Shown one piece after another: positions 1 to 10,029 of a stretch of 64,000 nt of DNA (the first letter of the stretch is position 1; each line of letters begins with the position of its first letter). Both the position numbers and the translations under genes were made by a program. The notes beneath the pieces are model-generated. The model did not search any database and had not been told where the DNA came from. It saw only the letters and a program-made list of their open reading frames with translations. This DNA is from Prorocentrum cordatum (lineage: Eukaryota > Sar > Dinophyceae > Prorocentrales > Prorocentraceae): contig CAUYUJ010003914.1 of the NCBI GenBank assembly GCA_963575745.1, positions 226,001 to 290,000 on the forward strand, read 5' to 3'.

Positions 1-34
1 CCTTCTGAGCAGGCCCGCCCCGATCTCGCTTCCA

Positions 35-203
35 TGAGATCCGACGTCGCGGAAAAATCGCAGTGTCGTACAAAATCACGCCCGGAGCCCCACACCCCAT
101 CTTCCTGCGTCACTCTTCCAGCCGGATCGATCCGCGAGGGCCCCCGGGCCCGAAGAATAGGCGACAGCGCCCGGCTCGAACAGCCTGCCACGCCAGGGTC
201 TCA
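35..203 (+). mobile_element. Family E short-TIR element, copy 1
   Basis: This is a dispersed repeat of about 170 bp whose ends are TGAGATCC and its near-complement GGTCTCA. Further copies are at 54930-55098 (same orientation) and, inverted, at 35792-35963, 57269-57450 and, partially, 56830-56960. Shared internal blocks include the 'cggagccccacaccccatctt' type stretch and the 'gatccgcgagggcccccggg' type stretch. No coding frame is conserved between copies. A non-autonomous TIR element fits best, and its class is unknown. Confidence 0.65.
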
Positions 204-534
204 GAGGCTTCCCCCCCCCCCACCCCCCGGGGGCTCGCCGCCGAGAAAAAAAAACGACGCCGCGGGGCGTCAGGCGCCCGTGAGGCCCACCACGCCGTCC
301 AGGATGTCCTGGACCTGCCTGGCCTCGCCGCGCGCGCGCGGGGGGCCGCCGCGGAGGCGCGCGGGCCCCCCCCCCATGCTGACCCGGGCCACGCCGGACC
401 CGGGCCAGTCGGGCCTGGCAGGATCCTGCAGGATCCCCGGCGCCCGAGCCCGGGTGACTGCGGCCCCGGCCCTGCAGGACACCCTGCAGGAGCCAGCGCA
501 CTCGCCGACCCCGGCCTGCGCAGGCCCCGTCTCT
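204..534. other. GC-rich non-coding stretch with a family D fragment
   Basis: No credible gene is seen here. Positions 379-441 carry a short family D piece, with paired 'acccgggcca' boxes followed by 'caggatcctgcaggatcc'. It matches parts of the fuller copies at 33805-34050 and 56578-56822. The rest is C-rich and G-rich sequence, including a run of 10 C near 211. Confidence 0.5.
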
Positions 535-752
535 GGAGGGGAGGAGGAGGGGAGGAGGCGGAGGGGGAGGAGGCGGAGGAGGAGGAGGAGGAGGAGGAGG
601 AGGAGAAGGAGGAGGAGGAGGAGGAGGAGTAGGAGGAAGAGGAGGAGGAGGAGGAGGAGGAGGAGGAGGAGGAGGAGGAGGAGGAGGAGGAGGAGGAGGA
701 GGAGGAGGAGGAGGAGGAGGAGGAGGAGGAGGAGGAGGAGGTGGAGGGGGAG
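535..752. repeat. (GGA)n microsatellite
   Basis: A polypurine tract of about 215 bp made almost entirely of GGA on the plus strand. The Arg-, Glu- and Leu-only open frames across it are artefacts of the repeat. Confidence 0.97.
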
Positions 753-832
753 GCCTCGCGGCCCCGGCCGGGCGGCCTGCCTGTAGGACGAAGCCAGGAG
801 AAAGATCACACGTCGGGTGGGGATCAATGGCA

Positions 833-1027
833 GGGAAACAAAAAGTGGCATCAACATAAAACCTCGGAGGTCCGCGCGGATTTCTCGGATCGGCGCTGGA
901 CCCCCGTCCCTGGCGCGCGGAGCGCGCCAGGGGCGGCGCCGGAGGCGTCGCCGGGGGGCCCCAGCGCCGATCCGAGAAATCCGCGCGGACCTCCGAGGTT
1001 TTATGTGTATGTCACTTTTTGTTCCCC
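833..1027. mobile_element. Family A fold-back element, copy 1
   Basis: A near-perfect inverted repeat. The left arm at about 833-899 pairs with the right arm at about 961-1026, and the inner 46 bp are an exact reverse complement, ending 'cggatcggcgctgg' against 'ccagcgccgatccg'. The loop holds a second GC hairpin ('tggcgcgcggagcgcgcca'). Related copies with the same loop motif are at 4681-4858, 8351-8498 and 47541-47680. Fold-back or MITE-like, with no coding capacity. Confidence 0.75.
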
Positions 1028-1223
1028 TAAATGGGGACTCTCTGGGATCCAGCGGCTCGGGAGGACGTCTCGGGCACCGCGGCCTCCTCGGAGCGTCCCG
1101 CAGCGCTCCGAGAGCGTTCCAGGACGCTCTGGAACGGATTCATCCCCGCCCTGGCCCCGTCCGACCTCCCCCCCCCCTCCAAGCCCCCGACGCCTGTTAT
1201 ATTTGTTCTTGTTTTCCTCCAAC

Positions 1224-1376
1224 GTCGACCCCATATAGGGGTCTCGACCCGTCCCCCGGGACCCGTTGTCCATCCCGCATCGTTTTTTGACGGCCCCGGG
1301 GCCCGGCAAGGGCCTCTGGAGGCCGACCATAGCCAGAAACCTCCCGCCGTGCTTCTTTCATTAGGGGCCTCCGAAA
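1224..1376 (+). repeat. Family C dispersed repeat, copy 1
   Basis: Contains a recurring block: 'ggggtctcgaccc', then 'gggaccggt/ttcatc'-like sequence, then 'gacggccccggggcc', 'aagggcctc' and 'aaacctcccgccgtg'. Related blocks lie at 53276-53460, 55175-55385, 57105-57240, 57455-57655 (inverted) and 60605-60795. A ~55-bp part of it (1308-1362) recurs at 1535-1592 on the far side of the family B element. Class unknown. Confidence 0.6.
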
Positions 1377-1380
1377 GGGT

Positions 1381-1510
1381 CCGAGCAGATGGGGTCCGAG
1401 GATCGCGCCGCCGATGCCTCGGCGATGCATTGGCGATACTCTGGCGACGCATCGTCGATGTCGGCGACACATCGGCGACGCGGCGCGATCCTCCGACCCC
1501 ATCTGCTCGG
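1381..1510. mobile_element. Family B fold-back element, copy 1
   Basis: Inverted repeat with 31-bp arms: 'ccgagcagatggggtccgag' onward at 1381-1411 pairs with 1480-1510. Between the arms is a short array of 'gatgc(a/g)tcggc' units. Other copies are at about 30430-30560 (partial) and 55451-55673. It is flanked by the duplicated family C piece, suggesting insertion into, or co-duplication with, that repeat. Confidence 0.7.
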
Positions 1511-1621
1511 AACCCATTCTAGGAAGCCTCGAGGCAAGGGCCTCCCGACGCCGACCGTAGCCAAAAACCAACCTCCCGCCGTGCCTCTCTCATGCCTCGA
1601 GGGGGTCTGGGCCTGGTCCCG

Positions 1622-1623
<2 letters not shown>

Positions 1624-1691
<68 letters not shown>

Positions 1692-1692
1692 T
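1624..1692. repeat. (TCG)n/(GCC)n microsatellite
   Basis: Trinucleotide tract of TCG turning into GCCGTC at its right end. Confidence 0.95.
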
Positions 1693-1699
1693 GCCGCTC

Positions 1700-2084
1700 T
1701 TGGACGACCCGGCCCGGGCCGCCGCCCCCCCGCGCGGCGCGCCTTGTCGTGCCCGGTCAGCCTCAGGCCGGGGGTCTCGGTCCAGCTCTCCAGGCGCAGG
1801 GGCCGGGTGCGGACCTCGGGGGCGCGCCCTCGGGGGCGCGCGCTCCCCCCACGCCTCGCCCCAGCCTCGCCCCGCCCGCCCCTCCCCGAGGCTCGCCCCG
1901 CCCTCCACCACGAGCGCTCCTCCCTCCTCGCTCCTCCCTCCTCCCGCCCTCTCCCTCTTGCTCCGCCACGCTCCCCCTCCCGCCTGCCGCGTGCCTCCCT
2001 TCTCCCCCCTACCCCCATCATCCCCCGTCTGTGCCTCCCTCCTCCTCCACACCGTCTCCCTCTCTCACACTGCCCGTCTGTATG
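1700..2084. other. Pyrimidine-rich low-complexity stretch
   Basis: CCTCC/CTCC-dominated sequence with no repeat unit conserved enough to call a tandem array and no believable gene. It grades into the CTGT array. Confidence 0.5.
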
Positions 2085-2153
2085 TGTGGTCTGTCTGTCT
2101 GTCTGTCTGTCTGTCTCTGTCCCTGTCTCTCTGTCTCTGTCTCTTTGTCTGCC

Positions 2154-2209
<56 letters not shown>

Positions 2210-2214
2210 GGTCG

Positions 2215-2274
<60 letters not shown>

Positions 2275-2335
2275 TGCTGACTGTCTGTCTGTCTGTCTTG
2301 CTGTCTTTCTCTCTCTCTCTCTCTCTCTATCAGGT
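2085..2335. repeat. (CTGT)n tetranucleotide array ending in (CT)n
   Basis: About 50 CTGT units with a few interruptions (CTCTGTCC, CGGTCGG), then about 10 CT units from 2309. The Cys-Leu-Ser-Val and Asp-Arg-Gln-Thr frames on the two strands are repeat artefacts. Confidence 0.97.
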
Positions 2336-2800
2336 TGGTTTGTTCGATCATTCCTAGTTCTCATCTTCTTCTGTCGCCACCCGCACTTTTCTTCTATCTT
2401 CTACTCCCATCATCATTGCTCACTTCCATCCCCGTCCCTGTTCCTCATGTGCTTCGTCTTGCTTGCAGCTCCTGCTACGGATCCCACCACAATTGATAGT
2501 AAAAGCTTTCAGTGCGCCGCAGTTCTTAGCTGCTGTTACAATCCATAATACAACCAGTAGCACAGCTTCCCCGACAGGTAATCATGCAGTTCCTACTAAA
2601 GCTGTCGATACAGGTCCTGCTTCGGTGTCGAATGCAGCTCTCCTACATTCCCCGCAATTCCCATCACAACCAGAAACGCAACTTTCACTGCAACTCAGAC
2701 GACAGATCCCTCTGCAACTCAGTACAGCTTTCAATACGCATCCGATCTCAACTCGCATCAAAACAAGTAGTATACGTTTGTTTGGGCCGTCCAAACCATT
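2336..2800. other. Moderately AT-rich unique stretch
   Basis: Non-repetitive sequence with recurring but irregular 'caactc', 'gcagttc' and 'ctgcaact' words. A plus-strand frame stays open across 2463-2864 but is Ser/Thr/Gln-rich and runs into the adjacent satellite, so I do not call it a gene. Confidence 0.4.
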
Positions 2801-2802
2801 AC

Positions 2803-3085
2803 ACATATATATATATATATATATACATCTATACACACACCTACATACATGCATGCATGCATAAATACATACATGCCTGCCTGCCTGCCTGCCTGCATGC
2901 ACGCATACATACATACGTACATACGTACGTACGTACCAACATACATACATACATACATACATACATGCATACACTACAAACATACATACATACATACATA
3001 CATACATACATACATACATCCATACATAAATACATACATGCGTACATATACATGCACATATACCTATACATATACGCATGCATAC

Positions 3086-3119
<34 letters not shown>

Positions 3120-3560
3120 GCACATGTACATATACATATACATATACATATACATGCATGCATGTACACATACATACATATATACATACATACATACATA
3201 CATACATACATTACATGACATTACGTTACGTTACGTTACGTTACGTTACATTACATTACATTACATACATACATACATACACACATACATACACACATAC
3301 ATACATACATACATACATACACACATGCATACATACATACATACACACATACATACACACATACATACACGCATATGCATACATGAATACATGTATACAT
3401 CAACAGCATACATACATTCACACATACATACATACATACATACATACATACATACAGACAGACAGACAGACAGACAGACTGACATACATACATATATACA
3501 AGCAGGCAGACAGAAAGACAGACAGACAGACAGACAGACATACACACATACATATATACC
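2803..3560. repeat. Compound CATA/TACA satellite with TTACG and GACA blocks
   Basis: A ~760-bp compound microsatellite: (AT)n at 2803-2825, CATA/CATG/CGTA variants, an ATATAC-rich part around 3040-3150, about six TTACG pentamers at 3219-3249, more CATA, then (GACA)n at 3454-3480 and 3516-3540. All His-Thr-Tyr-Ile open frames here are repeat artefacts. Confidence 0.97.
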
Positions 3561-3737
3561 TATACGATCACCCTGCGGGTGATAAGGAGGTTGGGGGGGC
3601 AGCAATGGGCAAAAGTGGTGATTGCTGTTCTGACGATGCCTGTGGGGCGGAGTCTAGTGAGTCATGTCGGTTTGCATGCAGACTTGCATTGGATAGCTCG
3701 CCGCAAGCGGCGATGTTTTGGAATGCGCTACCCACGA

Positions 3738-4110
3738 CGGGACACCGGCGGGACACCAGCGGGACACCGCGGGCCACCGTTTGACGGGAGGGGCATCATT
3801 TGGTCCGGCCGCGGCCCAGCCACAGGAGGATTTCGGGACACCAGCGGGACACCAGCGGGACACCGTGCGCCACCAGCCGCCGGAGGAGAATCATTCGGTC
3901 CGGCCGCGGCCCAGCCACAGAATCATTTCGAGACACCAGCGGGACACCGGCGGGACACCGCGCGCCACCGGCCACCGGAGGAGAAGAAACATTTGGTCCA
4001 GCCGCGGCCCAGCCACAGGAGGATCTCTGGACACCAGCGGGACACCGGCGGGACACCGCGGGCCACCGGCCGCCGGAGGAGTTACATTTGGTCCGGCCGC
4101 GGCCACGCCC
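3738..4110. repeat. Four-unit ~95-bp tandem repeat
   Basis: Each unit has 'gggacaccagcgggacaccg', then 'ccaccg', then 'catttggtccggccgcggcc' and 'cagccacagga'. The 'gggacaccg' landmark recurs near 3770, 3858, 3952 and 4050, so the period is 88-98 bp. Inside each unit a ~12-bp subrepeat (CAGCGGGACACC) is itself tandem. The open frames on both strands are products of the repeat. Confidence 0.85.
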
Positions 4111-4296
4111 ACGCAGCTTCGCCTCGTCCGCGCGCACGCACGGTACGCACGACACGAACCCGAAACCGAAATCGACTTCCCGGTAGGGGGGTCTCCGTTT
4201 CACCTCGGACTCACACCCCAACCTCCGACATACATGCACATGTCAATGAATGCATGTATACAGCACATCTATGTGTGTTTCGATGGCCGCGTTTGT

Positions 4297-4400
4297 GTGT
4301 ATGTATGTATGTATGTATATATATATATATATACATGAATGTGTGTATGTGTGTTTGCATGTATGCATGTATGTCTATACATACAAGTATGTACGTCTTT
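4297..4400. repeat. GTAT/AT microsatellite
   Basis: (GTAT)n followed by (AT)n and imperfect TGTATG units. Confidence 0.85.
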
Positions 4401-4680
4401 GCAGCTGACAACAAGCTTCCACCAGCGTGCCCTGTGGCACGAAATGAAGTATCCTCCGGTCCCTTCGAGTTCTCTATAATGAATGCTGGAGACCTTCTCT
4501 CAGGGGCCCGCAGCCCACACACGCCCTGGCCTCTGGGTCCCCGACAGCGCATCGCTGCACGTTCGCCGTCCGGGCGCGGCTACTCGCGCCCCTCTCGGCG
4601 ATCAGTGGGCGATCGGGGGTCGATGCGTCCCCCCCTTCCCCCGAGCCTGCCCCCCCCCACCCCGTAACACTGCTAGAAAA
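4401..4680. other. Unassigned unique sequence
   Basis: No repeat or gene that I can support. It becomes C-rich near 4625-4670 just before the family A copy. Confidence 0.3.
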
Positions 4681-4858
4681 CGAAAAAAAGGGCCATAAAC
4701 ATAAACTTGTGGCGCTCCGCACGGACTTCTTGGATCCTCGCTGGACCCCCCTTCCCTGGCGCGAGGATTGCGCCAGGAGCGGCGCCAGAGGCGCCGCGGG
4801 GGGGGGGGGGGGCCCAGCGAAGCGCCACAAGTTAATGTGTATGGCCTCCTTTTTTCCG
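4681..4858. mobile_element. Family A fold-back element, copy 2
   Basis: Left arm 4681-4744 ('ccataaacataaacttgtgg') pairs with right arm 4813-4857 ('ccacaagttaatgtgtatgg'). The right arm lacks about 20 bp present in the left. The loop keeps the family motif 'ttccctggcgcgaggattgc'. A 14-nt G run sits at about 4798-4812. Confidence 0.7.
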
Positions 4859-4998
4859 GGGATGGACAGAACCCCCTTTAGTCAAACGTGGTTTAGTGCA
4901 AACGACCTCGCGCCCAAACCTGGCGGGCGCAAGCCTGGAAAATGACGGCCGCGGCGCCCTCTCGAGAACCGACAACGGACACTCCACGAATCGACGTG

Positions 4999-5568
4999 TC
5001 AGGGTTGGGGCTCCGTGTGCACCCCCGATCTGTCCTCTTCGAGCTGCCCCCGACGCTCGGGGCCCGCGGACCGGCTGCGGCCGCGGGCGCTTGGCCCGCG
5101 CGCCCCGCGGCCGCTCGCTGGCCCGCGTCCCTCGCCGCGCGCTCCACGGGAGCAGTGCTCTCCACGCGGCGGTCCTGGGCCAGGGCGGCCAACGCATGGC
5201 CCAGGGGGCCTCGAAGTGGCCCGCCAGGGCGTCGACACCGCGGGCAGAGTGCTGAACGCGGAAAAATGCGGCAAGAAAGCCACAAGACAGCTCGCGGCTG
5301 GGGCCCCACCGCCAGCCCAAACGGCGAGCATACATCGAGCGTAGCCCCGCACACAGTCGGATGCCCCCACTTCGTCCTGATCGTCGTCCTCCTCGACGTC
5401 GTCCTCCTCATCCTCCTCGTCTTCCTCATCTTCCTCCTGCTCCAGCTCCTCCTCGTCGACCTCGTCTAGGACATCGTCGTCGTATTTCCTCTTCTTCCTC
5501 CTGGTCATCCTCCTTCTCCTGGCACCTCGGCGGCCAAGAAGAAATCCGTCTCCTATCGCTTGCGCCAT
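4999..5568 (-). CDS. Possible acidic-tract protein segment (hypothetical)
   Basis: An open frame of about 190 codons. After a short basic stretch (RRRRMTRRKKRKYDDD) comes an acidic run of about 30 residues rich in Glu and Asp, then mixed GC-rich sequence. The acidic run uses varied codons (GAC, GAT, GAG, GAA), unlike a pure microsatellite. Against it, all three minus frames stay open here because of GC content. Its apparent start also lies in a 53-bp tandem duplication. I do not recognise a family and treat it as a weak candidate only. Confidence 0.2.
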   Translation of the reverse strand: MAQAIGDGFLLGRRGARRRRMTRRKKRKYDDDVLDEVDEEELEQEEDEEDEEDEEDDVEEDDDQDEVGASDCVRGYARCMLAVWAGGGAPAASCLVAFLPHFSAFSTLPAVSTPWRATSRPPGPCVGRPGPGPPRGEHCSRGARGEGRGPASGRGARGPSARGRSRSAGPERRGQLEEDRSGVHTEPQP

Positions 5569-5655
5569 AGGTTGCGCCCACGGCGGTCGAAAATAAAGCC
5601 GTCTCCTATCCGCTGCGCCATAAATTGTGCCCTTGACGGCCGAGAATAAAACAAT
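5548..5655. repeat. 53-bp tandem duplication
   Basis: Two units share 'gtctcctatc', 'tgcgccata', 'tgcgcc' or 'tgtgcc', 'cggtcgaaaataaa' or 'cggccgagaataaa'. A partial third unit ('cggcggccaagaagaaatcc') precedes them. Confidence 0.75.
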
Positions 5656-5659
5656 GGCG

Positions 5660-6040
5660 TAACGCGTGCGACCAGCCTGTTCAGCTCAGTTCAGTCAGTG
5701 TACCTCGCGAGAAACAAATTCGGGCTACGCCCCCCAAAAAAACAAAATAAACAACAATAAAAATCGAGCCGTTCTGCACCCAAGTGTGAGTGTGAGTCTT
5801 AGCGTGAGTGCGCCTCGGCGTGAGCGAGTCTGGGTGTGAGCGAGTCCGAGTGCGAGGTGGGGAGGAGGGAGACGGAGGTGGGAGTGGGGCGGCGGAGGCG
5901 TCCGAGTACCGACACGAACCCCCCACACACTTCTATGGAGGCCTCCCAGCATGGAGTCCGAGCAGCCGGGATCGGAGCATCGCCCCGCCTCGCCAGTGCA
6001 CCAGCGGTGCACGGGCCAGCACTTTTAAGCCTATGTAGGA
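5660..6040. other. Non-coding stretch with degenerate GTGAG motif
   Basis: At 5783-5865 the sequence repeats 'gtgtgagtg' or 'gtgagcgagtc' words imperfectly. No gene is supported. Confidence 0.4.
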
Positions 6041-6260
6041 CTCAGGATGCCATGTGTGGGATGCACAAAGACGTACTAGTACTATATGTCATCCTTGGAC
6101 GCGCGCGTCCGACCCGGACATATATTATACCCATCTTGTAGTATATCGTTTCCCGAGCGGTGTGGCCAGAAAGCGCCCGCCACGACGCACATACTATAAG
6201 ATTTCTCGGTGCGCGCGTCGCCCCTGGGGGGGCGACGCACATATAGTATAAGTATGTTGG
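6041..6260. repeat. Repeated 'cgacgcacata' motif with inverted GC blocks
   Basis: The word 'cgacgcacatactataag' (about 6182-6200) recurs as 'cgacgcacatatagtataag' (about 6232-6251). The gap contains 'gcgcgcgtcgcccc' and 'ggggcgacgc', which can pair. Similar 'gtactatatgtcatcc' and 'gtagtatatcg' words lie at 6075-6150. It looks like a small rearranged inverted element, but its boundaries are unclear. Confidence 0.45.
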
Positions 6261-6697
6261 GGTGTTGCCGAATGTGGGCCCGCCCGCCCGAGGCCCGGGG
6301 CGCCGGCGCGAGGAAGCGCAGCCGAGGCCACGCGGCGAGCGGGCGGTGTGCGGCGGCGTGCCTCCGCGCGCGCGCGCGCGGGCGCGGCGCGCGGGCCATG
6401 ATCCAGCCGCGGTCGATCAGGCCGCCGGCCATCCTCGGCGCCGGGGGCACGGTGAGCGAGCGGGCGGCGGCGGCGGCGGCGCGGAGGGCGAATGGGGAGG
6501 AGCGCGAGGAGGACGAGGAGAGGGTCCACGAGGGGAGGGCCAGGACGGAGGGGAGGACGGCGAGGTCAGGGAGGGGGAGACGGAGGAGGCGAGGCGTCGG
6601 ACGAGGAGACGAGGAGCCGAGGCAGGAGCCGAGGCAGGAGCCCTGCGGTGACCGATAGCAGCGGCAGCGGGGCCCGGCCCAGGTTCAGTGCCCCTTG

Positions 6698-6850
6698 GTG
6701 CGGGGTGGCGCCGTGCGGGCGCTGCCCCTGGGGCCTTCGATGGGGCTCCCCGTGGGGCCATGAGAAACGTGTGATGGGTGCGTCGCCACGGGCGGAGTGA
6801 CGCCATGCGGGCGCCGTCGCCGAGGCCTTCGGCGGGGCTCTCTGCAGGAT
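6698..6850. repeat. ~60-bp direct duplication
   Basis: 6698-6756 ('gtggcgccgtgcgggcgctg' through 'ccttcgatggggctc') recurs diverged at 6790-6847 ('gtgacgccatgcgggcgccg' through 'ccttcggcggggctc'). Confidence 0.6.
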
Positions 6851-8164
6851 CCCGCGACGCCAGAAAACACAAAGACGGGGGCCTGGGTGCACCATCTACA
6901 CCCATTTTTTCCGAATTCCCAGTTCCACATTCTGCTCACGTTTCATATATGTTGTCTGGCTGGTAGTCGAATTGTACACCCATGCCCTGCACAGGGCCGA
7001 GCAGCCGACAGGCATGCTCGCGTGGTTCGCTCGCTCGCTCGACCTGGGGCGAAGGATTGGTGTGCATGCCCCCCCAGGGAAGGGCGGGAGGGCATGTGCA
7101 CCGAAGCTGGGCCCAGCATGGGCCCAGCCAGAATCGACGCACGGTAAGTGCATCGTCTGTGCACTTCATAATAGAATGTTTCCTGCCGCGGCGTGCTTGT
7201 GCCTCCGCCGCCCCCCCACTAAACAAGCAAACCCCGTTGGCACGCAACGGAGGGCGAGGACTGGTGAGCTGGCTGACCAAAGCCAGACAGAGGGGGATGG
7301 TCACTGATGATGGAAGGTCGGAGACCTCCCGGTGCGCTCTTCCTCCTCACTTCGCACATGCTCTTTCCCAAGTCGAAAGAGCCTCCACTGAGTCCGGACA
7401 TGGAGGTAAGGCAAGGACTGGATTGGAATGCCCATCTGGGCCAATGGCAAAGTGAGACGACACACAACAATATGCTACGTACTACAAGAGCACATCGCAA
7501 CGTCTGAGCCAATAAACAAGGAGAGCACTCAAGTAGAACACATACAGAGGAGGAAGTTGCGAAGAAAGGACAAGCACAAATATGAGAAAAACACACACGT
7601 ACACACACGCAACATAGAGATAAAGCGCATCCATAGCCTCAGACCCCATCGTTCTGCGTCATTGTTGGGGCCAGATTGACCTGTCAGGGTCCCTTTCAGG
7701 TGCTAGACTTCCAAGGCCAGAGGCCAAGGGTGTGGACGATGTGACGATGACGTGGAGACGCACAGATCTCAGGCGGGAGAAATTGTCCATCACCATTGGA
7801 CGAGGAAGAGGGAGCAGTCCTGTAGCAGTCGCGGTAGACTTCGCCCTTGCTCTTGTCGATCCTCGCCCCCTTTCCTGCTCCACAAGCCCGCTACAACCAA
7901 CCTCAGACCAGAAGAACATCCCTCAGGACAATGAGACCCTCCGTCGGCCCAAACAAACAAAACATCTAAGGGTACCGTCCCAGGGATGCACAAGAACATC
8001 CAACAAACACAAAGAACACTAGGCCACCCTCCCCGAACCGACCTCGATCCTATACCTTGGCCCGACTGCACCGCACCCCGTGCATATCCGAGCTTAAGAC
8101 CACCCGCTCGTGCCAAAGAAGCGACGCCCGACCTCTCTCTTCTGTCGCTGGGCCCACGAGTTTC
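6851..8164. other. Unassigned unique sequence
   Basis: No repeats and no coding-like frame that I trust. Several frames of 60-130 codons are open on both strands, but none has a splice context or motif that favours it. The minus frame at 7790-8188 runs into the family R repeat at 8165. Confidence 0.3.
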
Positions 8165-8300
8165 CCGAGATGGGCAAGCGCGCTCCACTACTCGAAGAAT
8201 TAACTACTCGCGAATGGCCTGGATTCGCCGCGGAGGGTGCACGATCCATCACATCGAGGCACGCATGTGCTTTTCTCGGACGTGTGCGAATAGGCACTCT
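8165..8300. repeat. Family R dispersed repeat, copy 1 (possibly coding-derived)
   Basis: Matches 25205-25340, with shared words 'acaagcgcgctccac(c/t)actc', 'tcgcgaatggcc' or 'tcgcaaacggcc', 'ggat', and 'catcgaggcacg' or 'catcgacgcaagg'. On the minus strand both copies read a similar peptide ending LRVVERACP. The first copy carries stops, so at least this one is broken. Confidence 0.5.
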
Positions 8301-8350
8301 GCGAAGAATGGAACGCGGTCTGTGATTCCCGAAATGTGGCTAGAGGAAGA

Positions 8351-8498
8351 AACATATTCGGAGATTTGTGCGGATTTCTTGGTTCCGCGCTGGACACCCC
8401 CGGCGGCGCCTCCGGCGCCGCCCTTGGCGCTCTCCGCGCCAGCGAGGGGGTCCAGAGGCGATTCACGAAATCCGCGCGGACCTCCGAAAAATGATGTT
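8351..8498. mobile_element. Family A fold-back element, copy 3
   Basis: Arms 8351-8395 and 8450-8497 pair imperfectly ('gtgcggatttct' against 'gaaatccgcgcggacctccg'). The loop 'ggcggcgcctccggcgccgc' plus 'ggcgctctccgcgccag' is the reverse complement of the loop in copy 1, so this copy is inverted relative to it. Confidence 0.65.
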
Positions 8499-9110
8499 CA
8501 TGCTGGTGTCCATCATTCGAGAAACGGCCCCCTGGTCTTCCAATTGTCGTTCTCGTTCGGTGCGTAATGTGTTTGTTGGGGTGCGTTGGGCGAAGCTGCC
8601 GCTCTGCTCGCAGGAGACCTGGGAGGTGCGACCCAGCGTCAACCTTCGAAGCCGCGTTTCCTTGCCGCCGCTCGCGGCCCCGCCCGCTCTACCTCCCCTC
8701 CTGCACAGTCATCCTGCTCTTCCCTCACCGCCTCTTCTCATCCGCCCCCCCCGCCTGCGTTCTGTTTCTTTTTTTGACGACGCAAACACAAGCACTAAGA
8801 GGTCTTGCGAACCCTCGCGTAGCCTGCCACAACGGAGAGACCGGCGCGCATGAGTGCATAGGATGCAACTTGCGAGGCGAACCACCCTCTGGTGGGGACA
8901 ACGCACATCCGACCAACGCTCTCTGGCCTTGAACGGCGGCTGGAGGGCGGAGGAGAATCAGCGCACGGGACCACAGGAAGACCGCGTGCCTGTGCAACAG
9001 GACGAAGCGAGCCAAACTCAAAGTCTCTCTGATATGAACTGTTGCGACACGCTCCGAAAGCGGCGACCAATGACAGCTCGAACATACCACCGCGAACAAG
9101 TCGATGACTG
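8499..9110. other. Unassigned unique sequence
   Basis: No repeat family or convincing gene. Open frames occur on both strands. Confidence 0.3.
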
Positions 9111-9805
9111 TTAGGAACGCACTTCGCTTAATTTGGCAAAACTAATGGAAACAGCAAAGAACAGCGACGCACCAATTGAACAGACCGCCTTCCCCAGCAC
9201 CAACAAAGGTGGCAACGCCATGCCCCAGAAAGCGTATGGGATTCTGCCCACCAATAGCTGCGGCAAAATGTGGCCGAACTGGTAGCTGCAGAGGAACGAG
9301 AAGAACAAGCAAGAGACCGCCACAGGGGAACTCACACGATAGTGATCAACTGTATAATCACCCATCCATTCGAGCACCCTGAACAGAGCTGTAAAGGAGG
9401 AGCGACCCAGGTTATATAGAGAAAATCACTGAGGACAAACAGCACAAGCAATTTCCATGAGATGGAATGAGAGGGACGTGTGTGGTGACGCTCATGTGCG
9501 GCATCCCACAGAGAGGTCGGTAAAGCCAGTGCATCTCTGGCGTGCGGACCCCCCTGTACCAGACCCGTCCTCTTTGGCGAGCTTGGGGTGACAGGTACTA
9601 TGATCATGGCGATGCTTTGCACTAGCTCGCCTGGGTCGTAAGGCTGTGTGAAACCACACGACTCCAGGACGGTGGTGCCGCCGCCCAGCGCTCGGCCCAC
9701 CAGCGCGCATGATGTCGGCGAGGCGATGGTAGCAGACAGGATGCGTGGGTGCCAACGGAACACGTCACTGCAACCAGGGAAGCAGGACAGATGCGCTGCT
9801 GCCAA
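9111..9805 (-). CDS. Candidate membrane-protein 3' exons (hypothetical)
   Basis: The minus strand carries two coding-like frames bridged by a 50-nt GT-AG intron at 9335-9286. Its donor is GTGAGT; it has a pyrimidine-rich tail and its acceptor is CTGCAG. Splicing removes a frame-ending GTGTGA and joins the upstream frame (…QLITI) to Val-Tyr-Gln-Phe-Gly-His. The joined C-terminal part is strongly hydrophobic. It includes SWKLLVLFVLSDFLYI, then WGMALPPLLVLGKAVCSIGA and a final LFFAVSISF segment, and a TAA stop lies at 9111-9113. I infer two or three membrane spans. The upstream limit is uncertain, because 'tttgtcctcag' near 9435 could be another acceptor, making the more upstream part a separate exon or intron. 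I do not recognise the family. Confidence 0.4.
9286..9335 (-). other. Candidate 50-nt GT-AG intron
   Basis: GTGAGTTCCC…TTCCTCTGCAG on the minus strand. Removing it keeps one continuous hydrophobic reading frame, whereas retaining it gives a stop three bases into the intron. Confidence 0.5.
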
Positions 9806-10029
9806 CTGAGAGAAGAGTCAAAACATGATGCGTTGCTGCCATCGCGAAGCGAATCTGCTGCGCGGGGGGTTGCGACCCCGCGGAGCACTCGAGCCAGGGC
9901 CTTGCTCTGCTTCTTCCCGTCACCCGCCCCCACATTCTCACACCTCCAGCATCTACATCACCACCTCCTCCTCCTCTTCCTCCTCCTCCCAATCCTCCTC
10001 CCACTCCCCAGCATTCACCTAAACGCTGA

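Noticed and set aside
2580-3784. 330-codon His/Thr/Tyr/Ile frames
   Set aside because: They are translations of the CATA satellite on both strands.
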